Part shown: piece after piece, positions 9,334-18,978 of the stretch | Position numbering within the stretch: position 1 is the first letter of the stretch | Layout: every line of letters starts with the position of its first letter | DNA from: an uncultured Clostridia bacterium | GTDB lineage: Bacteria > Bacillota > Clostridia > TANB77 > CAG-508 | Direction: 5' to 3' | NCBI GenBank assembly: GCA_947599825.1 | Contig: CANQFS010000018.1 | Coordinates: 1-32,147 of the forward strand | Length of the DNA: 32,147 nt | Translations under genes and position numbers: made by a program | Notes under the pieces: model-generated | What the model was told of the DNA's origin: nothing | Seen by the model: the letters and a program-made list of their open reading frames with translations, nothing else | Databases searched by the model: none

Positions 9334-12300
9334 CTATCTTAATACTTTCTTTTTAATGAAGTAGGCTCCTACTCCTATAATTGTTATGATAGATATGCTT
9401 AATCCTACAAATAAGATTGTTTCACCTGTTTTTACTGAAATTAAAACATCTGCTGAAGAAATATCATCTTCGTTTGATAGTTTATTTCCTGCTGTTGAGT
9501 CTACATCTTGAATTCCTAGGTCATTATATGCTTCATATATTTCTGCTGTATTTGAATATATGTTTAAATTGTCTTCTGTCATTTTTTTGCTTAATAATAA
9601 TGTTACTTCTTTAGTTTCTCCTGGATTAATTAATGTGTTTGCTAAACTTGCGTTGTAAATTGTTCCATTTTGGTCTGTATACCAGTCTTTATTTAATTCA
9701 GTACTAAATTTCATTTCAGTTGGTAGATAATCTGCTATCTTCTTTACATAGCCTGATATTGCACCTTCATTAGTAACTTTTATTTTGTACTCTACTATAA
9801 TAGTTGTTTCATTAATACGTTTTGCTACTAAATCTCTTTTTGCAAGTTTTGTGTCTTCGTAGTTATAAATAGTTGTTCCTGTAGAATCTTGAACTGTTAT
9901 TTTTGATACCATCTTATCTAGTTTTAAGTCAAATTTTGGATTTTCTACTAAACCTAAATCAATGTTATAAATATTTTTGTCAGAAATTACAATTTGTTCT
10001 GTAATAGCTGCCATTTTCTTTTCTCCGTCTATTGTAGTTTCTGTATCTACACCGTCTGAATTTTGGGTTTCGTCTACTCCTTCTACATGATAGGTAGTTG
10101 CACTATAGTTTACTACGTCGTATAAGAAAATAACTGTATAAGTTCCTTGTTTTAATTCTGTAAATTCATAAACTCCGTCTGTATTGGTTACTTTTGTAAT
10201 TCTATTTCCTTGTTCGTCTGTTTCAATTTTTCCTGTTTCATTATTAAATAGTACAACTTCTACATTAGATACGGTTTTTTCTTCTACATCTTTTATTCCA
10301 TTATGATTTTCGTCTATCCAAACTTGTCCTGTAATTCTTCTTGTTCCTACTTGTGGGGTTGTTGGATTGCTTGGGTCTTCTGGTGTTTGATGTTCTACTT
10401 TCTCAATTGTATGTGTAATTGTATTTGATTCTATTTCTCCTATGTTTTCTGATGAAATAGTTGCTTTACTTGTTATTGTTTGTTCTTCTTCAAGTTCTTT
10501 TGCGACTACATCTATTGTAATAATTATTGTTTGTCCTTTTTGAAGTCCTATTGTTGTTTCTACTACATTTTCTTTACTGCTGTAGAAACTGTTTGTGTAA
10601 TTGTCTGCTTGTATTGTTGTTTGCGCGTATTGTAATGCTTCTGGTATTATTGTTTTAAATGTTAATAAGTCTGTGTCTTTTCCACCTGTATTTTTTATTT
10701 CATATCTGTAACTATAGTCTTCTCCTGCTTCTATTTTGCTATTATTGGTAATAGTAGAAGTTTGCGTTATTGTAACTTTTTCTTTTCCTATTTGTAAAGT
10801 TAATTTGTTTGATGTTTCTTCTTCGATTTCTTCTGCTTTTATAGAAACTGTTGATTCTATTTGTTTTTCATATACGTCTTTTGGTAGGTTGTCTACTGTA
10901 ACATTTATTATAATTGTTCCTTGTGCACTACCTTTTACGTCGCCTAATTTTACTGTTACTGTTTTTGTTTTGCTATCATAGCTAATGTTTTCACTACTAT
11001 AGTTGATTTCATCTGTTTCTACATTATATGTTTTTATGCTTGCATCTTTGTATGTTAAGCCTTCTGGTATAACCATAGTTAAGATTGTATTTTTTGCAGT
11101 TATATCATTATCATATAAATTAACTCTATAGCTATATTGTGCTGTGTCGCCTTCGCTTAATTCTTGGCTTGATGTTGAGCTTACACTTGTTTCTATGTTG
11201 AAGTATGCTTTGCTTAATTTATTTGTTGCTTTTTCCTCTTTTGCTTTTTCTAAGCCTTCTGCTGTAATTGTTGCAGTTACTTCTTCTTCTAATTTAAAAT
11301 CGTTTTTGCTGTGTTTAAATTCTTCTGAATGATATTTTGCTTCTTCTCCGTTTTGTTGATATTTTACATAGTGATTTTCCTCTTTACAAATGTCTTCTAC
11401 AGTTATATTGTCTACTACTACCCAGAAGCTTTGTGTTTTTGTTTCGTTTACTGCAATGTTTCCTAATTCAAAAGTAAGTGAATCTTGTTCATTGTGTTCT
11501 GTATAGTAGCCTTCTCCTTCTTGTTCTTCAAATTCTATGTATGTAAGGTGTTTTGGTAAGTTAATGCTTGCATTTACATTTTGTGCTTCTTGTTTTCCTA
11601 TATTGGTTACTTCTAATGTGTATTTTATGAATTTTCCTGTTGATACTTCTGCTTGTTCTTCTATATTAGATGAAAGTTTTGTTTCTAATACTGGACCTGT
11701 TGATGTAGCAATACCTGTTTTGGTTGCTATTGCGTTTTCTTGAGTTGTTCCTGTTTGTAAGTTGTTATTGAAATATACAGCATAAGTTTCATAAGATGCT
11801 TCATTGTGTTGTAAGTTTGCTGGTATTTGAGCTGTATAGCTGAAGTTTACTGCTTCTGCTGTGTTTAGGGCAGTATTTTCTAATATAATTAAATATGATT
11901 TTACTTCTGCTAAATTCTCTGGTGATGTTGTCCAATTATTTGATGTTTCATTTAATTCTTTTGTTGCGTTTGCATTAGTAGAATAATATACTTTTGCTTT
12001 ACCTTCTTCTACGTTGTTTACTGAGATTGCACTTGTTAGTGGCATACTGATTGTAGAGCCTAGGTCTTTTCCACTAGCAATGTCAGTGTTTCCTTTAAAG
12101 TTTGTTCTTCCTAATATACTAATGTTTTCTATTGTATTATTGTAATTGTTAATAACGTTCATTGAGAAGTTAGTATTTCTTGCAGGTGCAACTGTTTCTA
12201 CTATTGCTGTTTTTTCTTCTCCACTAATTGATGTTAATTCTTCTGCTCCTTCTTTATATCCTGATACTGTACTTGTTGTTACTACTCCTGTTGGTGCTAC

Positions 12301-14400
12301 AAATTTTATTTCTGTAGTTACTTCATTTGTTTGAGAAGCATTTTTACTTGTAGCATTGTTTATACATTGCATTGTTACTTTTTCTTGTTTATTTGGTGTT
12401 AGTTTGTTTACTGTAAGATCTGTTGTGATTACTACATTAACTCCTTTTGATACTGATGCTAGTGTATATTCTGTTTGATTTCCTTCTAATACAACTACTA
12501 TTGTTTTACTTCCATCTGCATTTTGTACTATTTCATATGATTTTGCTGTTAGTTTTGAACCTTCTTCTGTAAATAATACTTCTATGTTTTTTACATTGAT
12601 TTGTTCAATGTAGCTTGGAAGTGTGATTTTTAATGTAGGGCTTTGGTATAACATACAATTTAAAGTGTCTGTTTTTAATATTGCTGTTATTTTTACATTT
12701 TGGTTTGTTACTACTGTTGATAGTTGATTGCTATCTACTGTAAGTTCTGTTTGTAGAGTTGGTTCTACAAGTGTAATTTCTTTGCTCATTTGTTGTTCTA
12801 CGAAATTTGTTTGTGCATTTTGTGCATTTCCTGTTGCATTTAATACTAATTTATTTATGCTTTGCATTTGTGCTTGTGTATAGCTGTTTTCTGCTTTTAT
12901 TGCTTTTGTAATTGTAAAGTTGATGGTTCCTTCTGTTTGTGGTTTTGTTGTTTCTATTCTTAAAGTGTTTACATTGTTTTCTGCAATGTTTACACTTAAT
13001 TTTCCTTGTTTATCTACTTCTGTTTGTGAATCTATTTGAGCTATTTTTGTGTTTCCTACATAGAAAGCTATTGTTCCTTCTTGTCCGAATATTTTATTGA
13101 ATTCTTCTTTTTCTATGCTAATGGTTTTGTAATTGTTTTCAATTGCTTCTGATTTTTTATTTGTGTTTGTTACAAAGTTATCTTTTTCTAGGTTAATTAT
13201 AATTTTTTCTGTTAATTCTGCAAGTCCAATATTTGCTGATAGTGTTTCTTGATATTCTGTTTCTACTTTATTTGTTGCTTGGTAGTTTGCATATATTTGT
13301 CCTTTGCTTAGTTCTTCTATATTTGTTTTTAATTGAAATTCTACTAAATTTCCAATTTGATTTTTTAATGTAATTTCTCCTTGAAAGTTTTTTGTAACTG
13401 TTGATTGTTGTTCTTCATAGGTTGTTAGTGTATTAACAGCATTAATAGAAACTTTATTTCCTTCTTCTAAAAGGCTATTTAAAGTTTCTTCTGAGTATAG
13501 ATATGTAATAACAAATTCGTCTTGTGCTTGTTTTTTCCAAGAAATTTGTTTTTGCTCATTTTGTGCGTTTTTTACATTGATTGTTAATTTGTTTTCTTCT
13601 TTATTATAAGCATAGTTTTCTTGTGTAAATTGAATTCCTGTTTCGTCTCCATTTGTTGCTTTTGTGCTATTTGCTACTACTTTTATTTGCTCTGGTTTAT
13701 GGTTATTTATGGTTGGTACCATTATTTCAATTTGGTTTTCTTTTACTGGTAAGATGTTGTCTTTTAAAGAAGATTGTACTGTTGTTTGGAATAATAAGCC
13801 TTTGCTTCCATTGATATCATAAGGAACAAATTTTGAAGCTTGCATATTAAATTGTACTTGTTTTTCTGTGTTCCATGTTAGCTCTGTTTTTATTTCTTTT
13901 TCTATTTTGTTTTCTTTTCCTTTTCCGTCTACGTAAGTTGCTGTAAATTTAATTGTATTGTTTTTATTTAGTTGCTCTGCTACTACGTTTTCAGATTGTA
14001 GTATTTCAATAGGAAGTGCTACTTCTATGATATTTCCATATTTGATTTGACCAAAGTAAATTTTGTTTTCTTCTACTTTTTCTATTTGCTTATTATCTGT
14101 ATTTTTTATGGTAAAGTTAGCGTTTTCTGCTGTTACTACTGCATTTTTTAAATATCCTGTTTCTTTTACTTTTATTGCAGTATATAGATAATTTTCCTCT
14201 CCTATTGTTTTGGTAGCAGTATGCTCTTTTTTATTTTCGCTCATAAAATAAGCATCAAACTCTACATTTTTATTGTTTGTTGGTTGTAGTGTTTGATTTG
14301 CGAAATTACTAGCAAATGCTTCTCCTAACATACTTACATTAGTCATCATTAGTATAAATACTAATATGCTTGCTACGATTTTTGTTCTTTTTGAGTACAT
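9334..14400 (-). CDS. Giant repetitive surface protein with DUF11/CARDB-like repeats and one SdrD-B domain
   Basis: This 1688-residue protein has a signal peptide (hydrophobic at about residues 7-30, ending near AFAS) and a long series of beta-sandwich segments. Several resemble DUF11-like repeats (YTLEVTNIGKQEAQNVNASI, YRYEIKNTGGKDTDLLTFK, YKIKVTNEGAISGYVKKI). One clear SdrD-B domain begins near residue 1353 (ITGQVWIDENHNGIKDVEE). The C-terminus reads SVKTGE, a hydrophobic helix and FIKKKVLR, a TG-containing sorting-like anchor that ends like its operon partner (FIKKKVL). It is the first gene of a two-gene unit with a near-consensus promoter. It contains no in-frame CGG in 1688 codons. Its role is probably adhesion or wall architecture; the exact ligand cannot be read from the sequence. 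Confidence 0.8.
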   Translation of the reverse strand: MYSKRTKIVASILVFILMMTNVSMLGEAFASNFANQTLQPTNNKNVEFDAYFMSENKKEHTATKTIGEENYLYTAIKVKETGYLKNAVVTAENANFTIKNTDNKQIEKVEENKIYFGQIKYGNIIEVALPIEILQSENVVAEQLNKNNTIKFTATYVDGKGKENKIEKEIKTELTWNTEKQVQFNMQASKFVPYDINGSKGLLFQTTVQSSLKDNILPVKENQIEIMVPTINNHKPEQIKVVANSTKATNGDETGIQFTQENYAYNKEENKLTINVKNAQNEQKQISWKKQAQDEFVITYLYSEETLNSLLEEGNKVSINAVNTLTTYEEQQSTVTKNFQGEITLKNQIGNLVEFQLKTNIEELSKGQIYANYQATNKVETEYQETLSANIGLAELTEKIIINLEKDNFVTNTNKKSEAIENNYKTISIEKEEFNKIFGQEGTIAFYVGNTKIAQIDSQTEVDKQGKLSVNIAENNVNTLRIETTKPQTEGTINFTITKAIKAENSYTQAQMQSINKLVLNATGNAQNAQTNFVEQQMSKEITLVEPTLQTELTVDSNQLSTVVTNQNVKITAILKTDTLNCMLYQSPTLKITLPSYIEQINVKNIEVLFTEEGSKLTAKSYEIVQNADGSKTIVVVLEGNQTEYTLASVSKGVNVVITTDLTVNKLTPNKQEKVTMQCINNATSKNASQTNEVTTEIKFVAPTGVVTTSTVSGYKEGAEELTSISGEEKTAIVETVAPARNTNFSMNVINNYNNTIENISILGRTNFKGNTDIASGKDLGSTISMPLTSAISVNNVEEGKAKVYYSTNANATKELNETSNNWTTSPENLAEVKSYLIILENTALNTAEAVNFSYTAQIPANLQHNEASYETYAVYFNNNLQTGTTQENAIATKTGIATSTGPVLETKLSSNIEEQAEVSTGKFIKYTLEVTNIGKQEAQNVNASINLPKHLTYIEFEEQEGEGYYTEHNEQDSLTFELGNIAVNETKTQSFWVVVDNITVEDICKEENHYVKYQQNGEEAKYHSEEFKHSKNDFKLEEEVTATITAEGLEKAKEEKATNKLSKAYFNIETSVSSTSSQELSEGDTAQYSYRVNLYDNDITAKNTILTMVIPEGLTYKDASIKTYNVETDEINYSSENISYDSKTKTVTVKLGDVKGSAQGTIIINVTVDNLPKDVYEKQIESTVSIKAEEIEEETSNKLTLQIGKEKVTITQTSTITNNSKIEAGEDYSYRYEIKNTGGKDTDLLTFKTIIPEALQYAQTTIQADNYTNSFYSSKENVVETTIGLQKGQTIIITIDVVAKELEEEQTITSKATISSENIGEIESNTITHTIEKVEHQTPEDPSNPTTPQVGTRRITGQVWIDENHNGIKDVEEKTVSNVEVVLFNNETGKIETDEQGNRITKVTNTDGVYEFTELKQGTYTVIFLYDVVNYSATTYHVEGVDETQNSDGVDTETTIDGEKKMAAITEQIVISDKNIYNIDLGLVENPKFDLKLDKMVSKITVQDSTGTTIYNYEDTKLAKRDLVAKRINETTIIVEYKIKVTNEGAISGYVKKIADYLPTEMKFSTELNKDWYTDQNGTIYNASLANTLINPGETKEVTLLLSKKMTEDNLNIYSNTAEIYEAYNDLGIQDVDSTAGNKLSNEDDISSADVLISVKTGETILFVGLSISIITIIGVGAYFIKKKVLR

Positions 14401-14517
14401 AGAACTTTCCTCCCATTTTCTTTTCTATTTTTTATTTGGCATTTTGCCGTGTTTATAATTTTTTTAGATTTTGTCAGTTTTTTGGTTTTCCATATAAAAC
14501 TCAACTGGCTATCTTTT

Positions 14518-14546
14518 ATTATACGCCTTTTTTTAGCATTTTTCAA
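14518..14546 (-). promoter_or_regulatory. Sigma-A-type promoter of the surface-protein operon
   Basis: Minus-strand TTGAAA (14546-14541), a spacer of exactly 17 bases and a perfect TATAAT (14523-14518) lie about 110 bases before the ATG of the 1688-aa gene. The leader ends in a GGGAGGAA ribosome binding site. Confidence 0.82.
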
Positions 14547-14767
14547 TACTTTTTTGTCGTTTTTTAAACTTTTTATGTTTCGCAATTATTTATTTTCTTC
14601 TTTTTTATTTTTATATATCCTTTTAGACATATTATCCCTCAATTATTTATTTTTTTATATTTTCCTATATATTTTTTATTTTTTCAAGTGTTAGATTCCT
14701 TTTTGAGCAGGTGTTACCGCTTTTTTCTTTACGGAAGCTTTCTTTGCTTTGCTTATATTAAATTTTT

Positions 14768-14791
14768 GTTACAATATTAAAAATTTGTAAC
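14768..14791. promoter_or_regulatory. Inverted repeat, possible operator before the 14839 unit
   Basis: GTTACAA (14768-14774) and TTGTAAC (14785-14791) form an inverted repeat with a 10-base spacer, about 48 bases before the start codon. The size suits a dimeric repressor site, but no regulator is adjacent and the -10 element downstream is unclear. Confidence 0.35.
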
Positions 14792-14838
14792 ACTTTGAAA
14801 TATTCTTGCATATCATTTGAATAAGAGGTGATTGGATA

Positions 14839-15165
14839 ATGAAGAATGAGAAAAATTTTGAAGATGATTTCCCTGATTTTACGCAGTTTACTTCTTCTTT
14901 TCATGATGATAATGCTTCTTCCCAATCTGATACGAATAATATTTTCTCTAATATTGATATGAACACTATTTTAAAAATAAAACAAATTATGGAAAAAATG
15001 AATCAAAAGAAGGACGACCCAAGAGCTAATTTGCTTCTTTCTTTAAAGCCTTATTTAAAGCCTAGTAGAAAGCAGAAAGTAGACCAGTATATAGAGCTTT
15101 TTCAAATGGGCAATATGATGGAGAATTTAGGTCCAATGTTTATGGGTGGTGATAAAACTAAATGA
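14839..15165 (+). CDS. Conserved hypothetical small acidic protein
   Basis: The product has 108 residues. The N-terminal half is acidic and disordered-looking. The C-terminal half carries the compact segment DDPRANLLLSLKPYLKPSRKQKVDQYIELFQM, a pattern I associate with short hypothetical proteins of Clostridia but cannot name. A GAGGTG site lies 8 bases before the ATG. Its stop overlaps the start of the next gene (ATGATG/TGA overlap), so the two are translationally coupled. Function is unknown. Confidence 0.72.
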   Translation: MKNEKNFEDDFPDFTQFTSSFHDDNASSQSDTNNIFSNIDMNTILKIKQIMEKMNQKKDDPRANLLLSLKPYLKPSRKQKVDQYIELFQMGNMMENLGPMFMGGDKTK

Positions 15166-15533
15166 TGAATCCATACCCTTTTTTTGGTTTTCCTCCTTTT
15201 CGAAGATCATACCCTTATTATACTAATTATTCTTTACATAATGATTATGTTAAAAATCAAAATAAGGGAGCAAACTCTGGCTCCCCTAGTGGTTTTTCTG
15301 AAAATAATAAAAAAAATTTACATACATCTGGATATCAATTGCGAGATTCAAAAGTTAAGTCTTCGAATGATTCTCAAAATTTTGAAGATGATCAAGAAGA
15401 ATGTTTTGAGCTTTTCGGCTTAAAGCTTCATTTTGATGATTTACTTTTGATTGCTTTGCTTTTTTTCCTTTATAAAGAAGATGTAAAAGATTCTTATTTG
15501 TATATTGCGCTTATTTTATTGCTTTTGAGCTAA
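15162..15533 (+). CDS. Small protein of unknown function with hydrophobic C-terminus
   Basis: This 123-residue protein begins with a proline/tyrosine/phenylalanine-rich segment (MMNPYPFFGFPPFRRSYPYY), continues with a polar Asn/Ser-rich middle and ends in ELFGLKLHFDDLLLIALLFFLYKED plus a second hydrophobic stretch, so it is probably membrane-associated. It overlaps the preceding gene by four bases. Aromatic/proline-rich tails are common in spore-coat or envelope proteins, but this is only suggestive. A strong hairpin follows the stop. Confidence 0.7.
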   Translation: MMNPYPFFGFPPFRRSYPYYTNYSLHNDYVKNQNKGANSGSPSGFSENNKKNLHTSGYQLRDSKVKSSNDSQNFEDDQEECFELFGLKLHFDDLLLIALLFFLYKEDVKDSYLYIALILLLLS

Positions 15534-15535
15534 AA

Positions 15536-15585
15536 ATCGGGCCTAAGATTTTCTTAAAATTTCCATTTGCTAGAAAATCTTAGGC
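15536..15585. terminator. Bidirectional terminator between the 14839 unit and minC
   Basis: A perfect 14-bp inverted repeat, GCCTAAGATTTTCT (15541-15554) and AGAAAATCTTAGGC (15572-15585), separates convergent genes. On the minus strand it is followed by CCGATTTTTA, which suits termination of the minC-ending operon; the plus-strand side has no long T-run. Confidence 0.7.
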
Positions 15586-15618
15586 TCTCCATATTTATAA
15601 GGAAATCTTTCCACTTTA

Positions 15619-16254
15619 CTATTCTACTATCATTTTGTTTTGCTCGTTAATGTAAGCATAACTTAATTTGGTTGTTTCTGTTTCTTGTTTTTCAAATTCT
15701 TTTATTTTGTCTGCTATACGAATTTGTGGGCAATCTATGATGTTGGCTGCTATAATGGCTTTTCTGTTTCCTTTTGCTCCTGCATGTGCTAAACCTCTTA
15801 GGTCTCCTAAAATAACTATGTTTTCTCCTGCTATAATTTCTGCGCCGGCATTTACGTCGCCAAGGACTACTACGCTTCCTTCATATTCTATTTTTTGACC
15901 TGAACGCAATGCTCCTTTATAAAATGTGGTTTCAGAAGATTTTATTTCTTGTTCAAATCCTTTTTTTATTCCATGAAGTCCTAGTGTTTTTGGACTTTCA
16001 AATTCGATTGCTACATCTATTTGTTCTTCTATTATGTTTTGAATTTCTTCCATTTCTTTATTTTTTAGTATTTTTCCTACTACTTTTATAGGGGTGGTGT
16101 CTCCTTTGTATAGTTTTTTTAGGTCTACTATTTTTTCTTTTAAACATTCTAAGATTTCATTTTCTTCTGCTTCTTCGTTTATTTTTATCCATATTTCATT
16201 TGTCTTTAGTTGAATGGTTATACAATTTTTCATTTTTTGTTTCATTCCTTCCAT
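15619..16254 (-). CDS. minC: Septum site-determining protein MinC
   Basis: MinC inhibits FtsZ ring formation away from mid-cell, normally as a partner of MinD. The 211 residues have the family layout: an N-terminal alpha/beta domain (to about 95) and a C-terminal right-handed beta-helix with glycine-rich turns (YKGALRSGQKIEYEG, VVLGDVNAGAEI, ILGDLRGLAHAGAKGN). The ATG abuts the PBP2 stop with no clear ribosome site. A GGAAGGA lies inside codons 1-3, so the real start may be Met8 (MKNCITIQL), which also matches the usual MinC beginning. It is the last gene of the mre operon. No minD follows; a terminator comes instead. Confidence 0.9.
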   Translation of the reverse strand: MEGMKQKMKNCITIQLKTNEIWIKINEEAEENEILECLKEKIVDLKKLYKGDTTPIKVVGKILKNKEMEEIQNIIEEQIDVAIEFESPKTLGLHGIKKGFEQEIKSSETTFYKGALRSGQKIEYEGSVVVLGDVNAGAEIIAGENIVILGDLRGLAHAGAKGNRKAIIAANIIDCPQIRIADKIKEFEKQETETTKLSYAYINEQNKMIVE

Positions 16255-18387
16255 TTAATTTTGTATTTGTGTTGTTGGTTTTGCACTCATATCTTCTGTT
16301 ACTTTGCTTGCATTCATTCCAAAATATTCTGCTATCATGTCTCTTGCAGGTATTGCTGCATTACTACCACTTTGCCCATTTTCTATCATTACTACTATTG
16401 CAATTTCTGGTTTTTCAAATGGTGCAAATCCTACGAACCAAGCATTTGTTATGTCTTTTCCATTTTGGTCTTTTCTTTCTGTTTGTGCTGAACCTGTTTT
16501 TCCTCCTACTTCTATGTTAAAGTTTTTGAATATTGAATATGCGGTTCCTCCTGATTCTGTAGTAACGCCTTTCATTCCTTCTAATACAGCGTTCAGATTT
16601 TCTTGTTTGAAGGTTACTTCTTGCTCTGGTTCTTCTTCTATTCCTATACGTTTTTTTAAGTATTGCTCTATTTCTTGTTTTGGTACTTCGTTTCCATTTG
16701 CGTCTACAACAGATTTTATGATGCTTACATCTATGTTTTTTCCTCCATTTGCTAGTATGCTTGTGTATTTTGCCATTTGTATTGGTGTGAAGCTATTATT
16801 TCCTTGCCCTATGGCTGCTGGAAGCGTATCTCCTCCGTTCCATGTTTGTCCAAATTTTTTGGCTGTTTCTGGTGTTGCTATATAGCCTGTTTCTTCTCCT
16901 AATAATTCTACTCCTGTTTTTTTGCCTAGGCCTAATGCTTTTGCATATTTTTCTAAATTGTCTATTCCTACTCTGTAGCCTACTTCATAGAAGAAATAGT
17001 TGCAAGAGTGTACGATTGCTTCGGTTACATTTAATGGTCCATGTCCATAGCCATAAGCATAAGTCCAACATTTTGGTTGATAGTCCGCATATCTTTTATA
17101 AATTCCTATGTCGTTGATTTTTTCGTTTAGGGTAATTGCTCCTGTTTCTAGCCCTGTGATTGCAGTTACCATTTTAAATGTGGATCCTGGTGATGTGGTA
17201 GAGGCTATGGCTCTATTGAAAAATGGTTGTTTTTTTGCATAGGCTGATTCTTCTTGTTTTGTGTAGTAGTTCCATTTTTCGGTGCTTATACCATTTGCAA
17301 AGTCACTTGGATCAAAGTCTGGATAACTTGCCATTGCTAGGATTTCCCCTGTTTCTACTTTCATAACTACTGCTGAGGCTCCTGTTATTTCTACTTGCTT
17401 TTCTTGCTCTATGCTTTGAATGCTACTTTTTAAGGTGTTTTCTGCAACTTGCTGCAAATTTGCATCTATTGTTAATATTACATTGCTACCACTAATTGCT
17501 TGCTCTGCAACATATTCATCTGTGACGGTTCCATCAACTGCCATATCTATTTGCCTTTTTCCGTTTTCTCCTTTTAAATAATTTTCCATTATATATTCTA
17601 TGCCTGTTCTTCCTATGATGTCATTCATTGTGTATCTTTCTTTGTTTTGATTTAATTCTTCTTCATTTATTTTTCCTATATATCCTAGTATGTGTGATGC
17701 TAAACTTCCAGACGGATAGCTTCTAATTGGTTTTGTGGTAATGCTAACTCCCGGGAAGTTAGCACTTTGCTCATTTAGTTGTGCTATTGATGTTTCATTT
17801 AAGTTACTTGCTAATTCTACTGACCTTGTACTGCTATATCCATTTTTTGCTATATAGTAGCGCAATGTCATGATTTTTCTTGCTTCTTGCAAATTTTCAT
17901 TTTTGATTTTATATTTTTCTTTTAATATATAAAAACATTCTTCTGCTGTTTTGTTTTCTTCTATGTCATTTTCTTTTTTCCACTCTATTTGAGTTTCTTC
18001 ATTCGTTGTAAATTCAAATGGCTCTACTGTAATTGGGAGTGTATCTACATAGGTATTGCTATTTGCTTCTAATAGCTCTGCTATTCGTAACAAAGTTTCA
18101 TTTAGTGTTTGTGTGTCTATTTTTGTTTTATATAATTCTAAGCTATAGCCTAGTTTCGTTGTGGCTAGTTTGTTTCCAGATTGGTCTAAGATGTCCCCTC
18201 TTGCCGCTTCTAATGTGCTTTCTCTTGTAAGCCTTGTGTTAGATTCTTCTCTATATTCTTCTCCATGTACTATTTGAAGGTTGAATAGTTGAATAAATAG
18301 GATAATTCCTATGGCATAGACTAATAAAGATGCAATGTTGTATCTTATTTTTTGTTTTTCATTATTGGTATTGTTCAGTCTAGCCAC
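16255..18387 (-). CDS. mrdA: Penicillin-binding protein 2 (class B transpeptidase, elongasome)
   Basis: The protein is a membrane-anchored peptidoglycan transpeptidase acting with MreB/C/D and RodA in lateral wall growth. It has one N-terminal transmembrane segment (about 17-38), a dimerisation/pedestal domain (ARGDILDQSGNKLATT near 62) and a transpeptidase domain with all three catalytic motifs: STFK near 402, SCN near 461 and KTGSAQT near 634. At 710 residues it is within the class B range. The start is GTG, four bases after the mreD stop and directly behind AAGGGG, so the exact start is uncertain. The context (mreBCD upstream) favours PBP2/MrdA over SpoVD or FtsI. No in-frame CGG. Confidence 0.93.
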   Translation of the reverse strand: MARLNNTNNEKQKIRYNIASLLVYAIGIILFIQLFNLQIVHGEEYREESNTRLTRESTLEAARGDILDQSGNKLATTKLGYSLELYKTKIDTQTLNETLLRIAELLEANSNTYVDTLPITVEPFEFTTNEETQIEWKKENDIEENKTAEECFYILKEKYKIKNENLQEARKIMTLRYYIAKNGYSSTRSVELASNLNETSIAQLNEQSANFPGVSITTKPIRSYPSGSLASHILGYIGKINEEELNQNKERYTMNDIIGRTGIEYIMENYLKGENGKRQIDMAVDGTVTDEYVAEQAISGSNVILTIDANLQQVAENTLKSSIQSIEQEKQVEITGASAVVMKVETGEILAMASYPDFDPSDFANGISTEKWNYYTKQEESAYAKKQPFFNRAIASTTSPGSTFKMVTAITGLETGAITLNEKINDIGIYKRYADYQPKCWTYAYGYGHGPLNVTEAIVHSCNYFFYEVGYRVGIDNLEKYAKALGLGKKTGVELLGEETGYIATPETAKKFGQTWNGGDTLPAAIGQGNNSFTPIQMAKYTSILANGGKNIDVSIIKSVVDANGNEVPKQEIEQYLKKRIGIEEEPEQEVTFKQENLNAVLEGMKGVTTESGGTAYSIFKNFNIEVGGKTGSAQTERKDQNGKDITNAWFVGFAPFEKPEIAIVVMIENGQSGSNAAIPARDMIAEYFGMNASKVTEDMSAKPTTQIQN

Positions 18388-18391
18388 CCCC

Positions 18392-18925
18392 TTAATAATA
18401 CGTTGTTAAGATTTTTGGTTCTTTAAATGTTTCTTCTAAATAATTTCCTATTCTTTGTATAATTGGGTGTAAAATAATTGTTAGAATTGCATTGTAAAAT
18501 ATTTCTATTAGTAGTGTGATAAGAAATGCAAGAGGTTCTATTAGAATTGATAGTTCTACAATTTGCATAATATAACTTCCTATTTCAAAAAAACAAGTAA
18601 CCCCCATAACCATAAGCATAATGGTTATTCTGCTTTCTTTTGAGAAGTTTTTGTCTAGGTAACCTGATATAAATGCTATAATGCCAAGCATTACTGCGTT
18701 TATTCCAATTGTTTTTCCAAGTAGTACGTCACAAAATAACCCTATTATAATCCCATAAGGAATGCCTATTTTTGTTCCTGCAAATAGGCTAACAAATAGT
18801 GTTAATATTATGAAAAGATTTGGCTTTATGCCTGCAATGGTAAACCATGAGAAAAAGTTTACCTGAAGAAGGTATGTTATAAAAAATGTTAAGATTAAAA
18901 TTAATATAGCTATAGTTTTTCTCAT
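18392..18925 (-). CDS. mreD: Rod shape-determining protein MreD
   Basis: This 177-residue integral membrane protein has about five hydrophobic segments and the family-like segment IKPNLFIILTLFVSLFAGTKIG followed by GLFCDVLLGKTIGINA. MreD bridges MreC and the elongasome membrane proteins. The ATG follows AGAAGGAGAAGG. It sits between mreC and pbp2, four bases before the latter. The short gap from mreC (18926-19003) is largely filled by a GGGGAC-core repeat. Confidence 0.92.
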   Translation of the reverse strand: MRKTIAILILILTFFITYLLQVNFFSWFTIAGIKPNLFIILTLFVSLFAGTKIGIPYGIIIGLFCDVLLGKTIGINAVMLGIIAFISGYLDKNFSKESRITIMLMVMGVTCFFEIGSYIMQIVELSILIEPLAFLITLLIEIFYNAILTIILHPIIQRIGNYLEETFKEPKILTTYY

Positions 18926-18978
18926 GTTCCTTCTCCTTCTTATTTTGTAAATTTCTATAAATCCATTTGCATTTTATA

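Larger units (their letters stand above)
14401..14838. other. Divergent intergenic region: surface-operon leader and 14839 gene upstream
   Basis: The region holds the minus-strand promoter at 14518-14546, a leader of about 110 bases with a short GGC/GCC hairpin (GGCAAAATGCC, 14437-14447), and a 7-bp inverted repeat at 14768-14791 upstream of the plus-strand unit. I searched for c-di-GMP riboswitch core motifs, common before clostridial adhesins, and saw none. The 70-aa lysine-rich and 81-aa hydrophobic ORFs here look like AT-driven shadows. Confidence 0.5.

Noticed and set aside
14401-14517. c-di-GMP or other riboswitch in the leader of the surface operon
   Set aside because: The leader is only about 110 bases and lacks the conserved core motifs I know for c-di-GMP-I/II; only a short GGC/GCC hairpin is present.
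14373-14585. 70-aa lysine-rich minus-strand ORF overlapping the start of the 1688-aa surface gene
   Set aside because: It overlaps the promoter, leader and start of a much better supported gene in another frame, has AT-driven composition (Lys/Asn/Ile) and no ribosome site.
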